Assembly: GCA_902798595.1 (NCBI GenBank)
Contig: CADBXE010000006.1
Span: forward strand, 1-64,000
Direction of reading: 5' to 3'
DNA from: an uncultured Erysipelotrichaceae bacterium
Lineage (GTDB): Bacteria > Bacillota_I > Bacilli_A > RFN20 > CAG-826
Length of the DNA stretch: 64,000 nucleotides
Shown here piece by piece: positions 26,377-39,501 of the stretch. The position numbers and the translations under genes are program-made. Below the pieces are notes generated by a model. That model saw only the letters and a program-made list of their open reading frames with translations, was not told the origin of the DNA and did not search any database. Within the stretch, counting starts at the first letter, position 1; every line of letters starts with the position of its first letter.

Positions 26377-26823
26377 ATGATATTGCGTTTGCTATTCGTT
26401 TCGCTAACAAGTCTAGCGATAGTGGCATCGTGTTCGCCTTCAATCGATACCACGAATATAGAAAACGCCATCGAACAAGAAGAATACATCAATGATCATG
26501 AAATTTTATGGTTAGATGTCTTGAAACAAGAAGAAAATAACTATCTCATTTTTATTTATTCCAAAACCTGTGGCCATTGTCACGATATGATGGATGAAAT
26601 CATAGATTTCGCTAAAAGTGAGATTTTACCAACTTACTTCATAAATACCCGAAATTCAAATATCCCAATTAATAAAGAAATACATGAAAATATTTCGGAT
26701 ATCGATGAGTTAAGCATTATCGGAACACCGACAATTCTGGAAATAGAAAACAAAGTCGTTATCAAAAATATCGCTGGTATCGATAAGTGTTTATCATTTC
26801 TTATCGATAAAAGAGTTAGTTAA
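26377..26823 (+). CDS. Thioredoxin-fold lipoprotein
   Basis: 148 residues counted from ATG 26377. A lipoprotein signal ends in V-A-S-C, followed by a thioredoxin-like domain with the redox motif C-G-H-C in Y-S-K-T-C-G-H-C-H-D-M-M and a cis-Pro region G-T-P-T-I. It probably acts in extracytoplasmic thiol-disulfide exchange. TATACT (26365-26370) is 6 nt before ATG and there is no ribosome binding site, so I reject the upstream part of the frame and call the start leaderless. Confidence 0.8.
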   Translation: MILRLLFVSLTSLAIVASCSPSIDTTNIENAIEQEEYINDHEILWLDVLKQEENNYLIFIYSKTCGHCHDMMDEIIDFAKSEILPTYFINTRNSNIPINKEIHENISDIDELSIIGTPTILEIENKVVIKNIAGIDKCLSFLIDKRVS

Positions 26824-26852
26824 ATATTGCATGTACGTGCTTTTCTTTGTTA

Positions 26853-26870
26853 ATATATTGTTAACAATAT

Positions 26871-26872
<2 letters not shown>
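26853..26872. promoter_or_regulatory. 20-bp perfect palindrome overlapping the pcrA start
   Basis: ATATATTGTTAACAATATAT is self-complementary; its last two bases are the first two of the pcrA start codon. A possible promoter (TTGCAT 26827-26832, 18 bp, TAATAT 26851-26856) overlaps it, so a bound repressor would block transcription. It is not the known Bacillus SOS box. Confidence 0.5.
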
Positions 26873-31084
<4,212 letters not shown>

Positions 31085-31113
31085 AATATATATTTGGCTA
31101 ACGGAGGTTTATT

Positions 31114-32130
31114 ATGGCTATTTTAGTTACCGGTGGAACAGGTTATATCGGTTCCCATACAGTCGTCGAATTATTGAATAACGGTTATGATGTCGTTATC
31201 GTTGATAACTACGTTAATTCCAAGCCAGAAGTCTTAAATAGAATTAACAAGATTACAGGCAAATCACCAAGATTCTATGAAGTTGATGTTTGTGATTATG
31301 AAAAACTCAAAGAAGTTTTCCAAAAAGAAAAAATCACTGACATCATTCATTTCGCAGGCTTAAAGAGTGTTGCTGAATCTGTGGCAAAGCCACAATTATA
31401 TTTCGATAATAATGTTGGTAGTAGCAAAGTCTTATTAAGACTCATGGATGAATTCAAAGTTACTAACTTAGTCTTCTCTAGCTCCGCAACAGTGTATGGT
31501 GTTCCTGAACACGTCCCACTTAAAGAAACTGATAAAGTCGGTGGTTGTACAAACCCATATGGTCAAACTAAATTAGATATCGAATATCTCTTAAAGGACT
31601 ACGCTAAAGAACATAAAGAAGCTAACATCGCTATCTTAAGATACTTTAACCCAATCGGCGCTCATGAAAGCGGCCTTATCGGTGAAGATCCAAATGGCAT
31701 TCCAAATAACTTAATGCCATATATCACTCAAGTTGCCGTTGGTAAACGTCCACATCTTAACGTCTATGGTAACGATTATAAGACCGTTGATGGTACTGGT
31801 GTGAGAGACTATATCCATGTTGTGGACTTAGCCCATGGTCACTTATGCGCCTTAAAGAAACTCGAACAAAAACCAGGCTTAGTGATTTATAACTTAGGTA
31901 CTGGTAGAGGTACATCTGTTCTAGAACTTGTTAAAGCTTTTGAAAAGGCTAACAACATGAAACTTCCATATGTTATCTGCCCAAGACGTCCTGGTGATGT
32001 TGATGAAAACTATGCAGAAGTCACTAAAGCTTACGAAGAAATGGGCTTTAAGACCAGACTTAACATCGAAGATGCCTGCCGTGATTCCTGGAGATGGCAG
32101 TCCAAGAACCCAAACGGCTACGACAAATAA
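31114..32130 (+). CDS. galE: UDP-glucose 4-epimerase
   Basis: A 338-residue short-chain dehydrogenase/reductase that interconverts UDP-glucose and UDP-galactose. G-G-T-G-Y-I-G binds NAD, the catalytic Y-x-x-x-K is Y-G-Q-T-K, and S-S-S-A-T-V-Y-G and N-P-I-G-A-H are GalE-type. CGGAGG precedes ATG. A tRNA gene begins 12 nt after the stop codon. Confidence 0.95.
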   Translation: MAILVTGGTGYIGSHTVVELLNNGYDVVIVDNYVNSKPEVLNRINKITGKSPRFYEVDVCDYEKLKEVFQKEKITDIIHFAGLKSVAESVAKPQLYFDNNVGSSKVLLRLMDEFKVTNLVFSSSATVYGVPEHVPLKETDKVGGCTNPYGQTKLDIEYLLKDYAKEHKEANIAILRYFNPIGAHESGLIGEDPNGIPNNLMPYITQVAVGKRPHLNVYGNDYKTVDGTGVRDYIHVVDLAHGHLCALKKLEQKPGLVIYNLGTGRGTSVLELVKAFEKANNMKLPYVICPRRPGDVDENYAEVTKAYEEMGFKTRLNIEDACRDSWRWQSKNPNGYDK

Positions 32131-32140
32131 TTTATTTGTC
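32122..32140 (+). repeat. 19-bp palindrome between galE and tRNA-Arg
   Basis: GACAAATAA-T-TTATTTGTC pairs perfectly over 9 bp, spans the galE stop codon and ends 2 nt before the tRNA. It has no T-run. It could be an RNA processing signal or a weak barrier. Confidence 0.5.
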
Positions 32141-32142
32141 AC

Positions 32143-32219
32143 GCGCTTGTAGCTCAGCTGGATAGAGCGCTTCCCTCCTAAGGAAGAAGTCGGGCGTTCA
32201 AATCGTCTCAAGCGCGCCA
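32143..32219 (+). tRNA. tRNA-Arg (anticodon CCT)
   Basis: Acceptor GCGCTTG pairs with CAAGCGC, discriminator G and encoded CCA. D-stem GCTC/GAGC, anticodon stem CTTCC/GGAAG with loop CTCCTAA, T-arm GGGCG-TTCAAAT-CGTCT. It reads AGG codons. Close to galE, it may share that transcript. Confidence 0.96.
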
Positions 32220-32231
32220 CTATACAATAAA

Positions 32232-32256
32232 GAGGATTCAATCGAATCCTTTTTTA
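32232..32256 (+). terminator. Terminator after tRNA-Arg
   Basis: AGGATTC-aatc-GAATCCT followed by TTTTT. Confidence 0.92.
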
Positions 32257-32301
32257 ATGCATATTGTTTTGCGTTCATTTTTAAAATGTTAAAATATCGA
32301 C

Positions 32302-34131
32302 ATGAAAAAGAGAAGAATTGTTCCATTAGTTGTTTCCCTTATATTAGCCCTCTTAGTGAGCGCTATAGTGATTTTCTATTTAGATCTCGCTAATGGACCT
32401 CTTGTTATCCTTATATTATCTATAATTAATATTATTTTATTTATTGGGGCAATTATTGTTTTTAACAATAAAAGAAAACTATTTAGGTTTATCCCTTGGT
32501 TATCTTTTATTCTTTTAAATGTCATTCTTTTACCTTTGGCAAAACCTACAGTGAAAGAAAGAATGGCGGTCACTAATAAGAATCCAGAACACACTGAAGT
32601 CATGCATTTAGTGAACGGTGATATTAGAGGTGTTTATAACAAAGATAAAAGTGTGGAAGTCTACGCTGGCATTCCATACGCTAAAGCACCAATAGGGGAA
32701 CTACGTTGGAAAGAACCGCAACCATTAGATAATTGGTCAGGTGTTAGAGAATGCAATAAGTTTGCCCCTAGAAGCATGCAACCAACTAAACCTGCCGTTA
32801 TTAACTCCTTAGTGGATATCTATTCTGAAAAGGGTTGGCATCCAGATTATAAAATGCATCCTGCTCAGAATATGAGTGAAGATTCTTTATATCTAAATAT
32901 CTGGAAACCAAGTAACGTGTCCACTAATTTGCCAATTTTATTCTATGTCCATGGTGGTTCATTAACTACCGGTAGTAGTGCATATGAAGACTATAACGGT
33001 GAAGAAGTTGCTAAACGTGGTGTCATTATGATTACCATTCAATATCGTTTAGGGGTGTTCGGTTACTTTGCCCATCCTGATTTGGCCAAAGAATCCCCAA
33101 ATGGCACAACTGGTAATTATGGCTTATTAGATCAAATTGCCGCATTACAATGGGTCAATGATAACGCTGCCAGTTTTGGTGGTGATAAAGATAACATTAC
33201 TATTGCTGGAGAAAGTGCTGGTTCATCTAGCATCTCCGCTTTATGCACATCTCCATTAGCCAAAGGCTTATTTAAAAGAGCCATTGGTGAATCTAGTTCC
33301 TTAGTGGTTAAACAAGCTCCTCATACATACCGCACCATGAAAGCAGCGCAGGAAGTTGGCCAAAAGATTATGAAAGAGCAGAAGTGTTCATCTGTTGATG
33401 ATTTAAGAAAAGTGAGAGCTTCTAAACTAGTAAGCACTAAATATGAAAACCCATCTATGACCTTAGATGGTTATGCCCTTACTAAAGATCCATATGATGT
33501 CTATTTAGCAAATGAAAATAATGAAGAAGCATTATTAAATGGTTATAACGTTAAAGAAGCTGATGCTTTCGTAGTCCCAACATATTTATTCAATCCTACA
33601 AATAAAGGCAATATCTTATCTAGATTACAAAAAACCTTTAATAAAGAAATTGGTCAAAAGATGTATGACCTCTATAAAGATGAAATCGAAAAAGATGCTT
33701 TCAGTGCCTTTAATGAAATATTCTCTGTCTATTGGTTTATTCAGCCACATCATTCCTGGTCAAATATGGCGTATCAAAATGGTGTAAAAGTATACCGTTA
33801 CCAATTCACTAAAGAAAATGGCTATCATGGCACTTATCACGCTGGTGAAATGATATATGCCTATGGCAATGTCAAACACACTTATCGCTCTTATTGCTAT
33901 AACGATAGTGATCTCGCTTTAGCGGACACGATGGTTTCATATTGGACTAACTTCGCTAAAACAGGTGATCCAAACGCTAATGGCCTTCCAACATGGGATT
34001 TATATAACCCCGCTGATAACAAAGTTATGGAACTAGGGGAACACGTTGGAGCGATAGAAGACCGCTATTTAAAGCTCTATGAAATCATTGATGAATTCAT
34101 TAACTGGAAAATAATCAATGAAAACTCATAA
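32302..34131 (+). CDS. Membrane-anchored type B carboxylesterase
   Basis: A 609-residue alpha/beta-hydrolase. Three hydrophobic helices (about 7-27, 32-54, 62-80) anchor it; the rest is a carboxylesterase/lipase type B domain: V-Y-A-G-I-P-Y-A-K-A-P, E-D-S-L-Y-L-N-I-W, oxyanion Y-V-H-G-G, nucleophile elbow G-E-S-A-G, a downstream acidic K-E-A-D, and catalytic His in Y-H-A-G-E. The N-terminal multi-helix anchor is unusual. TAAAAT (32290-32295) is 6 nt before ATG with no ribosome binding site: leaderless. Substrate unknown. Confidence 0.88.
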   Translation: MKKRRIVPLVVSLILALLVSAIVIFYLDLANGPLVILILSIINIILFIGAIIVFNNKRKLFRFIPWLSFILLNVILLPLAKPTVKERMAVTNKNPEHTEVMHLVNGDIRGVYNKDKSVEVYAGIPYAKAPIGELRWKEPQPLDNWSGVRECNKFAPRSMQPTKPAVINSLVDIYSEKGWHPDYKMHPAQNMSEDSLYLNIWKPSNVSTNLPILFYVHGGSLTTGSSAYEDYNGEEVAKRGVIMITIQYRLGVFGYFAHPDLAKESPNGTTGNYGLLDQIAALQWVNDNAASFGGDKDNITIAGESAGSSSISALCTSPLAKGLFKRAIGESSSLVVKQAPHTYRTMKAAQEVGQKIMKEQKCSSVDDLRKVRASKLVSTKYENPSMTLDGYALTKDPYDVYLANENNEEALLNGYNVKEADAFVVPTYLFNPTNKGNILSRLQKTFNKEIGQKMYDLYKDEIEKDAFSAFNEIFSVYWFIQPHHSWSNMAYQNGVKVYRYQFTKENGYHGTYHAGEMIYAYGNVKHTYRSYCYNDSDLALADTMVSYWTNFAKTGDPNANGLPTWDLYNPADNKVMELGEHVGAIEDRYLKLYEIIDEFINWKIINENS

Positions 34132-34138
34132 ATTTTTA

Positions 34139-34166
34139 TTGTCTAAAAAATGAATTAATGTATAAT
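34139..34166 (+). promoter_or_regulatory. Promoter of tRNA-Ala
   Basis: TTGTCT (34139-34144), 16 bp, TATAAT (34161-34166), with the tRNA 14 nt downstream. Confidence 0.75.
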
Positions 34167-34180
34167 AAATATCGCACTGT

Positions 34181-34256
34181 GGGTCCGTAGCTCACCTGGG
34201 AGAGCGCCTCCATGGCATGGAGGAGGTAGCGAGTTCGATCCTCGTCGGATCCACCA
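34181..34256 (+). tRNA. tRNA-Ala (anticodon GGC)
   Basis: Acceptor GGGTCCG pairs with CGGATCC, discriminator A, encoded CCA. Anticodon stem CCTCC/GGAGG with loop ATGGCAT, D-arm GCTC/GAGC, T-arm GCGAG-TTCGATC-CTCGT. It reads GCC and GCT codons. Confidence 0.97.
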
Positions 34257-34269
34257 AAACAGTAAATTA

Positions 34270-34296
34270 AGTCCTGAGAAATTCAGGATTTTTTTG
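34270..34296 (+). terminator. Terminator after tRNA-Ala
   Basis: TCCTGA-gaaa-TTCAGGA followed by a run of seven T. Confidence 0.92.
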
Positions 34297-34357
34297 TTAG
34301 AATTATTTTAGAAAAAAATATTTTTATCCATTTTCAATTATTTATTCGTCTTAACTA

Positions 34358-34882
34358 GTGAAAGCTGCTTTCAAAATGAACGTGACCATCAAAACCGCTA
34401 AACTCTTTCTTCAAGGTGAAGAGGAGGCAACCGCTATCGTCTACAAAAGTTATCGAGCCCTTCTTTATTTCATCATTGCAACTTATCTAGATCAAAAAGA
34501 AGATTGTGATGATGTCTACCAAAACGTATTTGTAAAAATACTGTCTAAAAGAAATGAAGTCAGCGAACCATCTTCCTTACATTCCTATTTGTGTTCAATG
34601 GCGAAAAACGAGGCCATTGATTACGCAAAGAAACGCTCGCACGAGCAAAGTAGTGAATTATTAGAAGATATATGCGCGGATAGGCAAGTTAGCCAATTGG
34701 ATTACTTTCTTCCTTACGACTTGACTAAAGAAGAAAAGAAAATCATTGGTTACCGATTAACATTTAGCCTTTCTTGGAAAGAAATCAGTGAGCTAATGAA
34801 CATCCCAGTCTCGACCGCGAAATATCGTTACGTTCAGGCGATCAATAAGATCAAAGGAGTCTATAAAGATGAAAAGAATTGA
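34358..34882 (+). CDS. ECF-type RNA polymerase sigma factor
   Basis: A 174-residue sigma-70-family factor with region 2 (about 20-85; D-D-V-Y-Q-N-V-F-V-K-I) and region 4 (about 120-170; L-S-W-K-E-I-S-E-L-M-N-I-P-V-S-T-A-K-Y-R). The start is uncertain: GTG 34358 or ATG 34376; neither has a ribosome binding site. The upstream CGTC (34347-34350) resembles an ECF -10 and could mean self-activation, but no -35 partner is clear. The gene overlaps the membrane protein gene downstream by 14 nt, the layout of sigma/anti-sigma pairs. Confidence 0.85.
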   Translation: MKAAFKMNVTIKTAKLFLQGEEEATAIVYKSYRALLYFIIATYLDQKEDCDDVYQNVFVKILSKRNEVSEPSSLHSYLCSMAKNEAIDYAKKRSHEQSSELLEDICADRQVSQLDYFLPYDLTKEEKKIIGYRLTFSLSWKEISELMNIPVSTAKYRYVQAINKIKGVYKDEKN

Positions 34883-36701
34883 AAAAGACATTAAAAAGAA
34901 TAGTGCTAAACTTATTGAATCATCCTTACCGGAAATAGATGCTTTAGACAGCATTCCTACCAAAGTCAAAAAGACTTATAAATTCCCATTTTATTTGATA
35001 CCTGCTGGTGTAGCTGCTTGTGCGGCCGCGGCAATCATTATTCCTCTTTCTTTGAAAGTTGCCGCTCCTCATTCTTCTATTCAACCAAGCAACAACACAA
35101 GTTATCAACAACCTTCTACTCAATTACCTATTCCAACATCCAACCCAGGTGGTAATCAAAATCACAACCATTCATATCATTATGATTTAGATTCATATAC
35201 TCCAACCCTTAATAATTTTAATGAAGTTGCTTATTATTCATATTCCTTCTATAAAGCACCAAATAGTAATGCGCTTCATAAACGTAATCAACTATTAAAG
35301 ATTAACGATGAAGTGGAAGCTGAAACGCCTGAAACATCTTCCTCAAGTCCTTCGCAACGCACCGCTTATACTGACTACTATGGAAGACTTCATTATCCAA
35401 TAGATCTAGATAGACCAATTACCTTCTCAGATTTCCTATTCTTTGAATTCGATACAGTTGATAACATCTTCTTAGAAGAAAGAATTGGCAACGGCCATAT
35501 TTATGGCCTTACCCTCGCTACTGATGTTTTCTATGACGAAAATATCATCATCTTAAAAAACGGTGATAAATATTATTCCTGTTTCAAAAATGGCGCTGGT
35601 TATTATAACGATGGAACAGTCTATATGAATTTTTCCGCCCACAAATTTATTGAAGGCTTTGACTTAATCAAAGACTCCACGAATAAGAGAAGAATCGATT
35701 TGTATTTTGGCAATAACGGAAATGGCACATTCTATAATGAAAGTTTAACTAGCATCAATATTGAAGGAAATGTGTTTAATATTGATCCTTCCACTGTGAT
35801 GTATGATAACGTGTCAGTCCAATGTACATATGAAGAAATGAGAGAACGTTTCAATTTAGATTCTGATTATGAAATTATTGATGATTACGGTGGTGAAGAT
35901 CGATTAGTTTATGACGCTTCTCAAGCGGAAGAGTTCCCAACATTCGAATTAGAAGAATTTAGTGGTACGTTTAATATCAAAGGCGATAAACTTTGCTTAA
36001 ACGATAACGAACTCATCACTCTATATAACGTTTCTAAGATTTACGCTTCTGAAATCAACAAAGACTCAAGCCGTGACTTAGTGTTTGAAAGCTATGAAAA
36101 CGAAACACGTATGTTCAACATCTATGATGTCAAACGAAACAGATTCCTCTATCACAAAGCGGTTTCTGAAATTGGCAACAACTATGATTATTATCTTGAT
36201 ATGATTGATAACCGTCTTGTTGTTAAGGTACTTGAACCAGGACAAACTGATAATAGGTATGTGGTTGACTATGGTTACTTTGCTTATTATGGTTTTGATG
36301 GCATTACCATTAACTGGAAAAACCCATTTGAGTTAACAAGCCTACAATTAATGGCTATCTATGAAGCGGATGGAGTAACACCTGTTGAAGAAGTATCAAC
36401 ACATTACGTCTTCCATAGCAATACCCCATACATCGTGCAAATGAAGTTGAATAAGTATACAGATGATAATTTAAACTATCCACGCGATGGGCTTGAAATC
36501 AGATATTCACCTTCGAAGTATATTTCTAATATGCCAAACCTTACCCCTAACTGGAACTTAATTAGCGAAAGTAGTGGCATATACCGTTATCAGATCAGTT
36601 TCCAAGAGAGCGGATACAGTTACTACACAATCTTCTTCCATCGCTATAGTTTTGATTTAAGATGTGCAGTGGATGTTTCTCCAGAACCATCGCAACAATA
36701 A
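34869..36701 (+). CDS. Putative anti-sigma factor, membrane protein with large extracellular domain
   Basis: 610 residues: a ~38-residue charged cytoplasmic end, one membrane helix (about 42-62), a Ser/Gln/Pro-rich stalk, and a ~520-residue Tyr/Asp-rich outside domain I do not recognise. The overlap with the sigma gene and this topology suggest that it holds the sigma factor until an outside signal is met. The short inner part lacks the zinc motif of ZAS-type anti-sigma factors, so the call rests on context. Confidence 0.6.
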   Translation: MKRIEKDIKKNSAKLIESSLPEIDALDSIPTKVKKTYKFPFYLIPAGVAACAAAAIIIPLSLKVAAPHSSIQPSNNTSYQQPSTQLPIPTSNPGGNQNHNHSYHYDLDSYTPTLNNFNEVAYYSYSFYKAPNSNALHKRNQLLKINDEVEAETPETSSSSPSQRTAYTDYYGRLHYPIDLDRPITFSDFLFFEFDTVDNIFLEERIGNGHIYGLTLATDVFYDENIIILKNGDKYYSCFKNGAGYYNDGTVYMNFSAHKFIEGFDLIKDSTNKRRIDLYFGNNGNGTFYNESLTSINIEGNVFNIDPSTVMYDNVSVQCTYEEMRERFNLDSDYEIIDDYGGEDRLVYDASQAEEFPTFELEEFSGTFNIKGDKLCLNDNELITLYNVSKIYASEINKDSSRDLVFESYENETRMFNIYDVKRNRFLYHKAVSEIGNNYDYYLDMIDNRLVVKVLEPGQTDNRYVVDYGYFAYYGFDGITINWKNPFELTSLQLMAIYEADGVTPVEEVSTHYVFHSNTPYIVQMKLNKYTDDNLNYPRDGLEIRYSPSKYISNMPNLTPNWNLISESSGIYRYQISFQESGYSYYTIFFHRYSFDLRCAVDVSPEPSQQ

Positions 36702-36711
36702 TAACAATAAA

Positions 36712-36745
36712 ACCCCATATCACTCCGATACGGGGTTCTTTTTTA
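36712..36745 (+). terminator. Terminator of the sigma/anti-sigma operon
   Basis: AACCCCATATC-actcc-GATACGGGGTT followed by CTTTTTTATTTTT. Confidence 0.9.
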
Positions 36746-36777
36746 TTTTTATTTAAATTGGATATATAATAATATCG

Positions 36778-37347
36778 ATGGAAAACCAAGATAATATCGA
36801 TATAAATAAACCTGAACCACTTCAGAAAAAGAAACTGTCTAAAAAAGAAAAAAGACATACCGATTTCCCAGGTAATCCCGTTAAAGGAAGAGGCTTATAT
36901 AAGTGGTCAAAGTTCTTTTTCGTTTTAACAATATTAGGAACAGTTCTCACAGGCTTTGTTCTAGTTTTACCCGCTTTATTAGCGCTTCTTAGTGGCTTCA
37001 TATTAGTCCTTTGGTTTGTAGTGGTTGTCGTTGTTTCATTATTCACAATCTTTTTAATCTGGAGCACTGATGAAGGCAAAAGCTTCTTTAATGGTTGGCG
37101 AGAATTTGGCACTACATTATTTAATAGCGCTACTGATGTCGAAAAATATACTAATTCACTGATCCCAACAATTCTCATCATTGGTGGTTCACTCATCATT
37201 GTTGCGTGGTCATTTATATCAATTGGCTTTTGTACTGATAAGGTTAGAAAAAAGAAATACATCGGCATGATGATTGCCCTTGGTATAGTGACACTTATAT
37301 ACGTTTTATTCTTAATTATTAATTTACGAAAATATTATTTCTTGTAG
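36778..37347 (+). CDS. Membrane protein of unknown function
   Basis: 189 residues: a charged, Lys-rich N-terminus, a strongly hydrophobic pair of helices (about 42-100), then helices at about 128-150 and 165-185. Not recognised. TATAAT (36765-36770) lies 7 nt before ATG and there is no ribosome binding site, so the mRNA is probably leaderless. Confidence 0.65.
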   Translation: MENQDNIDINKPEPLQKKKLSKKEKRHTDFPGNPVKGRGLYKWSKFFFVLTILGTVLTGFVLVLPALLALLSGFILVLWFVVVVVVSLFTIFLIWSTDEGKSFFNGWREFGTTLFNSATDVEKYTNSLIPTILIIGGSLIIVAWSFISIGFCTDKVRKKKYIGMMIALGIVTLIYVLFLIINLRKYYFL

Positions 37348-37396
37348 CAGTTTTCCTTATTTGCTATTGTCTAATGTAGTGAAAAGAGAACCCGCT

Positions 37397-39379
37397 ATGA
37401 AGAGATTTAGAAACACCTTACTTATTGGGCTAGTATTATTACTTAGTTCCTGTCATGAAAGATTTGAACATGTCGCTGATGCACATGATGGTATCAGTGG
37501 TATGGCTATGTTTGGCTATGTTGTTTTCATGATTTTCTTCTTAGGTTTTCTTGCTGGTGGTATTCCTCTTATCGTTTTTGGTGTGAGACGTTTAAAAAGA
37601 AGACCAGACACTAATAAGGCCACACCAATTGTTCGCATTAGCATCGGTAGTGTGATGGCAACAGTTGGCTTGGTTTCTATGATTGTGTTTTCTTGCACAT
37701 TTTTTAATAAAGAACTTACTATTCCAGAAGCCCGTGATTATCGTACAGTGGAAAAGGTTTTAAAAGAAGCTAATGACTCTACAAACTGTTTCTTCCGTGT
37801 TTCCACGAGAAATTATCTTAGAGACTATTACGCTAAGGATGATGGATTATATTTAAAGAGCGCTCTCTCGGATATGACGTTTAAATCTTCCTTTCAAAGA
37901 GGAAGCGACTCTGCTCATGGTCAATGTGTACATTACTATGTTGAACTTAATGGTCATTACAATTATCCATATTCTGAAATATGTGTCTATGAAGATGGCT
38001 ATTCCTATGTTGACTACGTCAAAGATTATAACCGTCGCACAGTCACGTATTATTACACAACCGATAGTAATGACGCTAAAAACTTAATATCTCTTGCAGA
38101 AGAAAGAAACGATTACGCTCATAAGCAAGCGGAAGCAATCGATAAAGAGGCTTATGAAGCAGGCAAGATTGAAAACTTCTTTGCGAGTGCTATGAATGTT
38201 GATTCAGTTGCGTCTCTAATTTATATTGATGGTCGTGCCTATGGCTTTAATTTTAAAAAAGAAGCTTACGACATAATCGCTGACTTACGTTATACGCAGG
38301 TATCTGAAGAGGATGTCTCTTATTCCGCCACATTGTTCACAACATCCACAAATGGTGAACGATGGGGATTTGCATTACGCCAAAACAATCCTTCTGGCTA
38401 TTATGTTGAAATAACTTATACCTACGAAAACTACTATAAAAATTTCGATAGTTTCAAATACTATTACTTGATTCGCGATGTTGATGGAAAACAAATCTAC
38501 GATATCGCTTTCAATCAATTCAAAGAACAAAGACCAGATTTATTTGATACCGCAAAAATGGAAGCTTATGGTAAGATTGAAAACTTCTTTAAACAAACAT
38601 CTAACATGAGCGGTGAATTTAGCGCACATATCTCATATGGCGCTTATAACCGTGACTTTGCTTTCAAACAAGAAGGTTTTGCCGCTTTTAAAGATTTCGC
38701 CTATACACAAGTGGAAGAAAGCGCAATTACTAACCATTTCCAACTCGTGACAATCAATATCAATAATCCAAGATGGGAATTCCAATTAATTGCTAAATCG
38801 AGCAGCGAGCATACAAACTGCGCTATTAAACTCGTTTATGAATATAGAGAGATCACAGGTGAAACTCATGAAGTGATTTACTATTACGATATTAGCGATG
38901 AAGATGGTCAAGCCATCTATGATGTAGCCTTCAATCAATTCAAAGAAGAATATCCAACCACTTACTATGCTGGTTATCCAGAAGGCTATATTGAAAAATT
39001 CTTAGCTAAGGCAATTGAAAATGACCATGAAGGTAGTGTAGTTACTTATCTTAAGAAGACTTACACAATTAATATGAAGAAAGAATATTTCGCTAGTATG
39101 CGTAATTTCGAATATACATTAGTAACAGATAGGAAGTTCACATCCGAAGAACACCTTCTTAAGGTCACTAATGCTTCACCATACTGGGAATTCAACTTAC
39201 ATAGTGATAACAGTTTTGTTAATGACTACTTCATTCATCTTAAATACAAGTATTTAGAGAAGAATAACGAAGAAGTTACTCTTGAATACTATTACACACT
39301 AAAAGCGGATGAAGCTATAACAATCTATAACTTCGCTCTTAACCAACTAGCGTTTGAGCAACCCGAAGTATTCTCCTAA
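37397..39379 (+). CDS. Lipoprotein with three tandem ~137-residue repeats
   Basis: 660 residues from ATG 37397. A lipoprotein signal (L-L-L-S-S-C), two more hydrophobic segments (about 40-62 and 80-102), a ~150-residue unique domain, then three tandem repeats beginning at about residues 258, 394 and 532, each opening with I-E-[NK]-F and closing with I-Y-[DN]-[IVF]-A-[FL]-N-Q. Family unknown. Alternative start: GTG 37379, which has TATTGT (37365-37370) 8 nt upstream and would fit a leaderless start. Having both a lipobox and later membrane segments is unusual. Confidence 0.7.
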   Translation: MKRFRNTLLIGLVLLLSSCHERFEHVADAHDGISGMAMFGYVVFMIFFLGFLAGGIPLIVFGVRRLKRRPDTNKATPIVRISIGSVMATVGLVSMIVFSCTFFNKELTIPEARDYRTVEKVLKEANDSTNCFFRVSTRNYLRDYYAKDDGLYLKSALSDMTFKSSFQRGSDSAHGQCVHYYVELNGHYNYPYSEICVYEDGYSYVDYVKDYNRRTVTYYYTTDSNDAKNLISLAEERNDYAHKQAEAIDKEAYEAGKIENFFASAMNVDSVASLIYIDGRAYGFNFKKEAYDIIADLRYTQVSEEDVSYSATLFTTSTNGERWGFALRQNNPSGYYVEITYTYENYYKNFDSFKYYYLIRDVDGKQIYDIAFNQFKEQRPDLFDTAKMEAYGKIENFFKQTSNMSGEFSAHISYGAYNRDFAFKQEGFAAFKDFAYTQVEESAITNHFQLVTININNPRWEFQLIAKSSSEHTNCAIKLVYEYREITGETHEVIYYYDISDEDGQAIYDVAFNQFKEEYPTTYYAGYPEGYIEKFLAKAIENDHEGSVVTYLKKTYTINMKKEYFASMRNFEYTLVTDRKFTSEEHLLKVTNASPYWEFNLHSDNSFVNDYFIHLKYKYLEKNNEEVTLEYYYTLKADEAITIYNFALNQLAFEQPEVFS

Positions 39380-39390
39380 AAAATAAAAAA

Positions 39391-39421
39391 AGCACCCTTC
39401 GAATGAAAGGTGTTTTTCTTT
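39391..39421. terminator. Bidirectional terminator
   Basis: An AGCACC...GGTGT stem with T-runs on both strands (TTTTTCTTTT rightward, TTTTTTTATTTTT leftward). It can end both the repeat lipoprotein transcript and the leftward nfu/tRNA-Gln transcript. Confidence 0.8.
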
Positions 39422-39425
39422 TATG

Positions 39426-39500
39426 TGGCTGGGGTGACTGGGATCGAACCAGTGAATGGTGAATTCAGAGTCCACTGCCTTACCGCTTGGCTACACCCCA
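39426..39500 (-). tRNA. tRNA-Gln (anticodon CTG)
   Basis: Minus strand: acceptor TGGGGTG with CACCCCA, discriminator G, encoded CCA. Anticodon stem GTGGA/TTCAC with loop CTCTGAA. D-arm GCCAAGCGGTAAGGC matches tRNA-Gln. It starts 1 nt after the nfu-like stop codon, so both come from one transcript. It reads CAG. Confidence 0.95.
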
Positions 39501-39501
39501 A

